Assembly (NCBI GenBank): GCA_027487315.1
Contig: JAIYDW010000038.1
Coordinates: 1-34,409, forward strand
Source of the DNA: Verrucomicrobiaceae bacterium
Lineage (GTDB): Bacteria > Verrucomicrobiota > Verrucomicrobiia > Verrucomicrobiales > Verrucomicrobiaceae
Direction of reading: 5' to 3'
DNA length: 34,409 nucleotides
Under the pieces are notes generated by a model. That model was not told the DNA's origin, did not search any database, and was given only the letters and a program-made list of their open reading frames with translations. Below, in pieces: positions 30,237-34,409 of the stretch. How positions within the stretch are numbered: position 1 is the stretch's first letter; each line of letters opens with the position of its first letter. A program made the translations under genes and the position numbers.

Positions 30237-32993
30237 TCACGGCCTCCCCTTCCACACCTCCCGCGCCCGATTCCCAAACTCCAGCGTGATGACCACCTCT
30301 CCCGCGCTGTTGATCGCCTGCCCGTGCCCCTTCGCCCCCGCTCCCGTCCGGTCCGTCGACACCGGCAGCGTCATCGTCTTGATCGTACTCGTCACCCCGC
30401 CCGGCTGCTGATAGCCCTGGCCCTTGCGCAGCACCATCGCGGGCAGGCGGCTGCCGATACGGTCGTCGTTATCGCCCAGCTCCACATTCCCCTGAAACAA
30501 AGCCTGGTTGCGGCCGGAGGAGCCAGTCAGGGAGGCGAGGATGTGGTAGTGCCCATTCACGCTGTCCGCATCCACCCGCTGGAGGGTGGCGATGCGGCTG
30601 GCGTCGTCCGCGCCGGCGAGATCGCCCTCCCGCAGGAGGATTTGCAGGTAGTTATTGGTGCGTCCAGCCAACACCACGGCACAGTCATTGGCTCCCGTCA
30701 CGCCAGGGCCCCGCAGTTTCACCAAGGCGATGATTTTGCTATCGGCGTCGACCGGCCAATAGCCGAGGAAGCCCGCGATCACCAAGCCGGGGGCATTCGC
30801 CAGGTCCAGGGCCTGCCCCTCCCGCAAATAGGGTCTCTGGGTCTGCTCGTGAAAGATCCCCTCATCGTTTGCCGCCGTAATTCCCGTGCCGGTCACAAGC
30901 GCTCGGAAGACGGAAAATCCCAAGTCCGACATCGCTTCACCCAGGAAGCCGCGGAAGGTTGGCGCTGGCACGCCTGGGAGTCCGACGGTGGACTGCCCCT
31001 GCCGGGCGACCACCCCCGTAGTATCCGAGCCAAGCGCGTCAAAAAAAACTCCCTGCCGGACCACATCGGGCAGCGGATCTGCCGGAGAGGTGTCGAGGTA
31101 AAAGGCCGGGAAGGTGAAGAAAACGTTGGTGGGTGAAAGGCCTACTCGCCCGAAGAACTGTCCATACCTGTCGCCTGCATTGCCCGTAGGCGCGGCCTCC
31201 CCCTCCCGGTGGCGGGTGTCCGAATCGCGTGCCCCATCCGTGCTTCCTGACGATGTCCGATACGTAACGCCCGAGTCATTTGCCGCCGTCGCCCCAGTCG
31301 TCGCGCTCCGCGCCAGCGTGTAAGCCGCCAGCACGTGGCCGCTGTCGGCTCGCTGCACCACCTCTGGCAAGCTGAGCACGGCAGGGGATCCGTCCTCTTT
31401 GTCATAGGGCAGCCCTGTCTGGAGCATGTCGAACAGGTTCCCTCCGTTGTGTCGCAACCAGAATTGGTTGTTCGTCGCGTTAAATCCCTGGCCGCGCAGT
31501 GTCGCCTGGATCAACAGCCCATCGCCATGCTCAGGGATGATCTCCCCGATTCCACTCACAAAGATGCCGGAGTCCACCTCCTCCCCCACCCGCATCGCCG
31601 AGCGCAGCGGACCCGCATACTGGCTCCAAACACCCCGTCCTCGATTCGACAGCGTCCCAGAAAGCCCCACCTCCCCCTCGTTGTTGAGATACGCCGCCGG
31701 AAAGGAGGAAAAATTCGTCTCCACCGTCCCAGGCGCAAAGTCCCCCACCTTTGCCACAGCCGTCAGCGGCAGCGACATCGACACCGGGTTGAACAGGTAG
31801 GCTGCCCCAGCAGCGACGCCGAGGTCGGCATCTTGCCTGGCTCCCACCAGCACCCGATTACCAGCTACCGCCACAGGAAGCCCAAAATCATTGCCAGCGG
31901 CATCTGGCGGTCTCAACTGGCCGATCTCCCCACCCGTGTTCGTATCATAGAGGAACACAGTGGATTTTCCAATAGCGCCAATCACCGCCAAATTCCCATT
32001 CAGAGCGACGCCTGCACCAAATTGATCGAAGTCCGCCGCGGCGGCCGCACCCAATTGGAAACTGCCTATCGACGTTGAAGTGGTGGCGCGCGCATCGAAG
32101 AGGTAGGCCTTGCCTCGGGAAATGCCACCCAGACCTTTAGCAAATGCCCCGATCAGAGCGCGATGGCCGCTAAGGGAGACCGACCCGCCGAAAAAATCGC
32201 CGCCCGCTCCGTCGGACGCCGTCAAGATGGCCAACTCGGAGACGCCCCCCCCAAGCACAAAGTCTCCGCTCACGTCATAGACATAGGCGGCTCCCGCATT
32301 CGCCACGGTGCTCCCAGGCCCCCCTCTCGCCCCACTTGCACCCACCACCGCTAGCGATCCGCTCAACGAGACACTAAACCCAAACGAATCATTCGCCACC
32401 CCATTGGACGCAGTGATCTTTCCCAACTGCTGTCCCGTCCGGGCGTGGAACAGATAGGCCGCTCCCGATCTGCCCGTAAAAAAAGCCGGAGCCCCAACCA
32501 ATGCCAAATCCCCAGCCAGTGTGACGCTCGACCCAAGGAAATCTTGACCGACTCCATCGGCGGCGACGAGTCTTGCCAACTGCCTGCCCGTGCGCAGATC
32601 GAAGACATAGGCCGCTCCCCGCCGCCCATCCTCTCCAACCGACCCGACCACGGCCAGCGGGCCGCTGATCGCCACGCTTCTGCCGAACGACGCATTGGCA
32701 GGGAGCGCCGTTGCAGGCGTGAGCCGACGCACGAAGCGCCCCGTGGTGGCCGCATACACATAGGCCGCCCCAGCATCGGAGGCGCTGTCGTCATTACTGG
32801 ATTCGCCGACCACCATCCAAGTGTCCGAGACCGCCACCGAAACACCGAAATCCTCGCCAGACTTATCCCCCGTGCCACGGCTGTGCAGCTTCAGCACCCC
32901 CGGCGGCAGAGACTGCCCACCAGCTGGCAGCGCCGCCAAGACCAGCGCCAACCCCACCCCAGCCACCCGAACCCCCATCAAACAACGCACCAT
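30237..32993 (-). CDS. Secreted FG-GAP repeat protein with C-terminal NxxG-type repeat region
   Basis: About 918 residues. Signal peptide MVRCLMGVRVAGVGLALVLA, cleavage near PAGGQS. Residues ~25-410 hold seven or so FG-GAP-like blades with the pattern (D)xFGxSVAxSGxxAVVGAxxxxxxxGAAYVFDxxTG, predicting a seven-bladed integrin-like propeller. The second half (~410-918) has repeats such as VAKVGDFAPGTVETNFSSFP, PAAYLNNEGEVGLSGTL, ATNNQFWLRHNGG, GANDCAVVLAG and REGDLAGADD, resembling DUF7453 (choice-of-anchor NxxG) proteins. Location should be periplasm, outer membrane or outside; ligand unknown. ATG 33023 is an alternative start; an even longer frame would read through the REP at 33126-33176 and is rejected. 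Codons are balanced. Confidence 0.78.
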   Translation of the reverse strand: MVRCLMGVRVAGVGLALVLAALPAGGQSLPPGVLKLHSRGTGDKSGEDFGVSVAVSDTWMVVGESSNDDSASDAGAAYVYAATTGRFVRRLTPATALPANASFGRSVAISGPLAVVGSVGEDGRRGAAYVFDLRTGRQLARLVAADGVGQDFLGSSVTLAGDLALVGAPAFFTGRSGAAYLFHARTGQQLGKITASNGVANDSFGFSVSLSGSLAVVGASGARGGPGSTVANAGAAYVYDVSGDFVLGGGVSELAILTASDGAGGDFFGGSVSLSGHRALIGAFAKGLGGISRGKAYLFDARATTSTSIGSFQLGAAAAADFDQFGAGVALNGNLAVIGAIGKSTVFLYDTNTGGEIGQLRPPDAAGNDFGLPVAVAGNRVLVGARQDADLGVAAGAAYLFNPVSMSLPLTAVAKVGDFAPGTVETNFSSFPAAYLNNEGEVGLSGTLSNRGRGVWSQYAGPLRSAMRVGEEVDSGIFVSGIGEIIPEHGDGLLIQATLRGQGFNATNNQFWLRHNGGNLFDMLQTGLPYDKEDGSPAVLSLPEVVQRADSGHVLAAYTLARSATTGATAANDSGVTYRTSSGSTDGARDSDTRHREGEAAPTGNAGDRYGQFFGRVGLSPTNVFFTFPAFYLDTSPADPLPDVVRQGVFFDALGSDTTGVVARQGQSTVGLPGVPAPTFRGFLGEAMSDLGFSVFRALVTGTGITAANDEGIFHEQTQRPYLREGQALDLANAPGLVIAGFLGYWPVDADSKIIALVKLRGPGVTGANDCAVVLAGRTNNYLQILLREGDLAGADDASRIATLQRVDADSVNGHYHILASLTGSSGRNQALFQGNVELGDNDDRIGSRLPAMVLRKGQGYQQPGGVTSTIKTMTLPVSTDRTGAGAKGHGQAINSAGEVVITLEFGNRAREVWKGRP

Positions 32994-33125
32994 CAAAAGC
33001 AAAGGAAAGGAAACCGCATTCATAAGCAAAGCCAAAGCACGGGAAAAATCACCCAATCGATCCGCCCCAAGGCACGTCACCCCTACCAGCAATTCCAAAG
33101 CCATCAACTCCCCAAATTCACCCCC

Positions 33126-33176
33126 CGGAGGACAGGTCTCCCGACCTGTCAACGGCCAGCGGACTTTCCAGTCCGC
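33126..33176 (+). repeat. REP unit, double hairpin with GGAG head (copy c)
   Basis: Identical to copies a and b, in the 531-bp gap upstream of the FG-GAP gene. That gap contains no supported gene and is built largely of repeats. Confidence 0.85.
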
Positions 33177-33231
33177 CATCCCAACACCCTCAAACAAAAA
33201 CCCCTCTCCCTCACCACTCACCACCCCCCGT

Positions 33232-33299
33232 GAAGCAGACACTCCTGTCTGTCCCGCCAACTCCGCCCCCAAAAAAGGTAGTGCAAGCATCTTGCTCAC
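33232..33299. repeat. Two further REP-like hairpins of different families
   Basis: CAGACA-CTCC-TGTCTG (33236-33251) is a perfect 6-bp stem. GTAG (33278-33281) precedes GCAAG-CAT-CTTGC (33283-33295), a second GTAG-headed REP family. Confidence 0.6.
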
Positions 33300-33344
33300 A
33301 CTCCCCCCCCCACATCCTCATACCCCACTCCGCCCTCCGCCCTC

Positions 33345-33407
33345 CGCAATCCGCAATCCGCAATCCGCAATCCGCAATCCCCAATCCCCAATCCCCAATC
33401 CCCAATC
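33345..33407 (+). repeat. Heptamer tandem repeat, CGCAATC x5 then CCCAATC x4
   Basis: Nine uninterrupted 7-nt units with a clean switch from CGCAATC to CCCAATC after the fifth. This is the longest array of this family in the window. Confidence 0.9.
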
Positions 33408-33416
33408 CCCACCCCC

Positions 33417-33439
33417 CGGAGGACAGGTCTCCCGACCTG
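33417..33439 (+). repeat. Half REP unit (copy d)
   Basis: Only the first hairpin of the GGAG family (GGAGGACAGGTCTCCCGACC) is present, then the similarity stops. Confidence 0.8.
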
Positions 33440-33524
33440 CCCCCATCCCATAACGCCTCCCCCTCTGCGGCCATCCAATCTCTCGCGGTGCCAAACCCTC
33501 ATCCCCCCTCTCCGCCCTCCCCCC

Positions 33525-34409
33525 CTATTTCCGCGATATCCCCACCTTCCCACTCCGCTTCGCCACCGTTCCCACCGTCTCCGTCCCCACCGGCACCCCC
33601 GGCAGCAGAAAATACCCAAACGCCTCTCTCACCGCCCCAATCTTCACCACCTGCCCAACAAACGGCGCAGACCGGTTCAGGGCCGCTGTCGCTCCCGGGA
33701 TCACAAAACTCCCCCCAAACGTCCCCTTCCTCGAATCCAAACTCGTCACCCGCACCCCATTCGTCACCGGCCCCACCACACTCACCCGATTCACCGCTTC
33801 CAAAGGCGTCCGTGTAAAAAACCGCAGCCCCTGACTGAAACCACCAAGTTCTCCCAAACCTCCCTCGAGGAAAAAGATCGCTGTGTTGGACTGTCCCTCC
33901 GCCACCACCGGCAGCCCCATCACCAGATTCCCCGCCGTCGGTGCCACATACACCCCACCTGCTGCCGTCACCCCCAGCGGCCCAAACCCCGCCCTGTAAA
34001 CCGTGTCCTTGCTCCCCGCCAACGGCCCAGGCTTCAGCCAGCTCGTACTCCCCGTCACTCCATTGTCCACCACCGCCACCGCCTTCCCGATCCCCCACTG
34101 CCCCACCTGCGATCCCCGATTCCCATACAGCAGGTTGAACACCAGCACCTGCCCCTCCGGCCCCACGTGCGTCCGCCCCGTGATCCCGCTCCCATCCGGC
34201 AACCGCCCCGCCAGCGTCAGCAGCCCCGCCGAACTCACCGTGAAACTCGCAAATCCATACCCATCTGGCGATACCTCCCCACCCTGCCCCGCATCCAGCC
34301 GCACCGTGTAGTTCGCCGCATACCCCGTCGCTGGGTTGTTCAGCGCCGGCGTCCGGCTCACCCGCCACGGGTTCCGCCACGCCGTCCCCAACAGCGTCGT
34401 CCCATCCGC
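33525..34409 (-). CDS. Secreted protein C-terminal region (5' end outside the window)
   Basis: The frame is open from 34409 to the stop at 33525, so this is the last ~294 residues of a longer gene. It consists of beta-rich modules with YTVRLDAGQGG, DGYGFASFTVSSAGLLTLAG, RLPDGSGITGRTHVGPEGQ, VLVFNLLYGNRGS, TSWLKPG, then FGGSFVIPG, FVGQVVKIG and FGYFLLPG. The same order (Y.G, DG.GF, LPDGS, LY...G, SWL(K/R)P, FTG.F, G.I, GFFLS) is found at the C-terminus of the giant protein at 23491-27327, so the two share a module. Its position at the extreme C-terminus in both suggests a surface-anchoring or export-related role, but this is inference. Confidence 0.75.
   Translation of the reverse strand, partial: ADGTTLLGTAWRNPWRVSRTPALNNPATGYAANYTVRLDAGQGGEVSPDGYGFASFTVSSAGLLTLAGRLPDGSGITGRTHVGPEGQVLVFNLLYGNRGSQVGQWGIGKAVAVVDNGVTGSTSWLKPGPLAGSKDTVYRAGFGPLGVTAAGGVYVAPTAGNLVMGLPVVAEGQSNTAIFFLEGGLGELGGFSQGLRFFTRTPLEAVNRVSVVGPVTNGVRVTSLDSRKGTFGGSFVIPGATAALNRSAPFVGQVVKIGAVREAFGYFLLPGVPVGTETVGTVAKRSGKVGISRK

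Noticed and set aside
32994-33299. N-terminal extension of the FG-GAP protein gene through the upstream gap
   Set aside because: It would translate a REP unit and place the signal peptide internally; starts at 32993 or 33023 give a normal signal peptide.
33345-33407. Possible CRISPR array
   Set aside because: Units are 7 nt with no spacers and no cas genes; it is a simple tandem repeat.

Overview
The window is GC-rich chromosomal DNA, most likely from a member of the Verrucomicrobiota. The best lineage marker is the 1,108-residue secreted protein at 19824-23150. It joins a PVC-type 'membrane-bound dehydrogenase' N-terminal domain to HEAT-like repeats and a C-terminal CxxCH haem-binding domain, an architecture described from Pirellula and Verrucomicrobium. 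Cys-type coproheme decarboxylase (HemQ), Nuo subunits and large secreted FG-GAP and beta-helix proteins fit the same assignment. No rRNA or tRNA gene was seen, so the genus is not fixed.

Layout. 1-384: 3' part of a squalene/hopene-cyclase-like gene (minus). 616-786: promoter, putative small RNA and a strong intrinsic terminator (plus). 793-4528 (minus): DUF3482 GTPase, DUF2868 membrane protein, DUF721/DciA-like protein and a ferredoxin. 4662-7132 (plus): HemQ, a polytopic membrane protein and a family 9 glycosyltransferase. 7264-12205 (minus): DUF7660-like protein, FtsK translocase, NuoE and NuoD, with a perfect CRP/FNR-type palindrome upstream of nuoD. 12384-14185: TPM-domain protein (plus), Cys-glutathione peroxidase (minus) and a small conserved protein (minus), with a 163-bp palindromic element between the first two. 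14267-18888 (plus): CPBP protease, TerB-like protein, lipoprotein amidase, secreted propeller-like protein and ArgA. 19037-19715 (plus): an MntA/HepT toxin-antitoxin pair. 19824-23150 (minus): the PVC haem protein.

23.2-34.4 kb is an accessory-looking stretch. It holds a giant secreted LamG/beta-helix/Calx-beta protein, a lone pseudopilin, one complete and two half copies of 163-bp hairpin elements, and a frameshifted VapC with an antitoxin remnant. It also holds a REP-associated tyrosine transposase (RAYT) flanked by its REP sequences, a secreted FG-GAP protein, a cluster of different REP families and heptamer repeats, and the 3' part of another secreted protein that shares a C-terminal module with the giant one.

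Two genome-scale patterns stand out. First, the plus strand is extremely C-rich and G-poor in genes on both strands from 1 to about 23 kb, so plus-strand genes use C-ending codons and minus-strand genes G-ending ones. This looks like strong replication-strand skew, with the minus strand probably leading. The skew relaxes at the small RNA, the DUF7660 gene, the MntA/HepT pair and most of the 23-33 kb stretch. Second, gaps between genes carry several families of small repeats: 163-bp hairpins, at least four REP types, and heptamer arrays (CATTCGT and CGCAATC/CCCAATC). These repeats, the small RNA and the RAYT/REP locus are the least explained content of the window.
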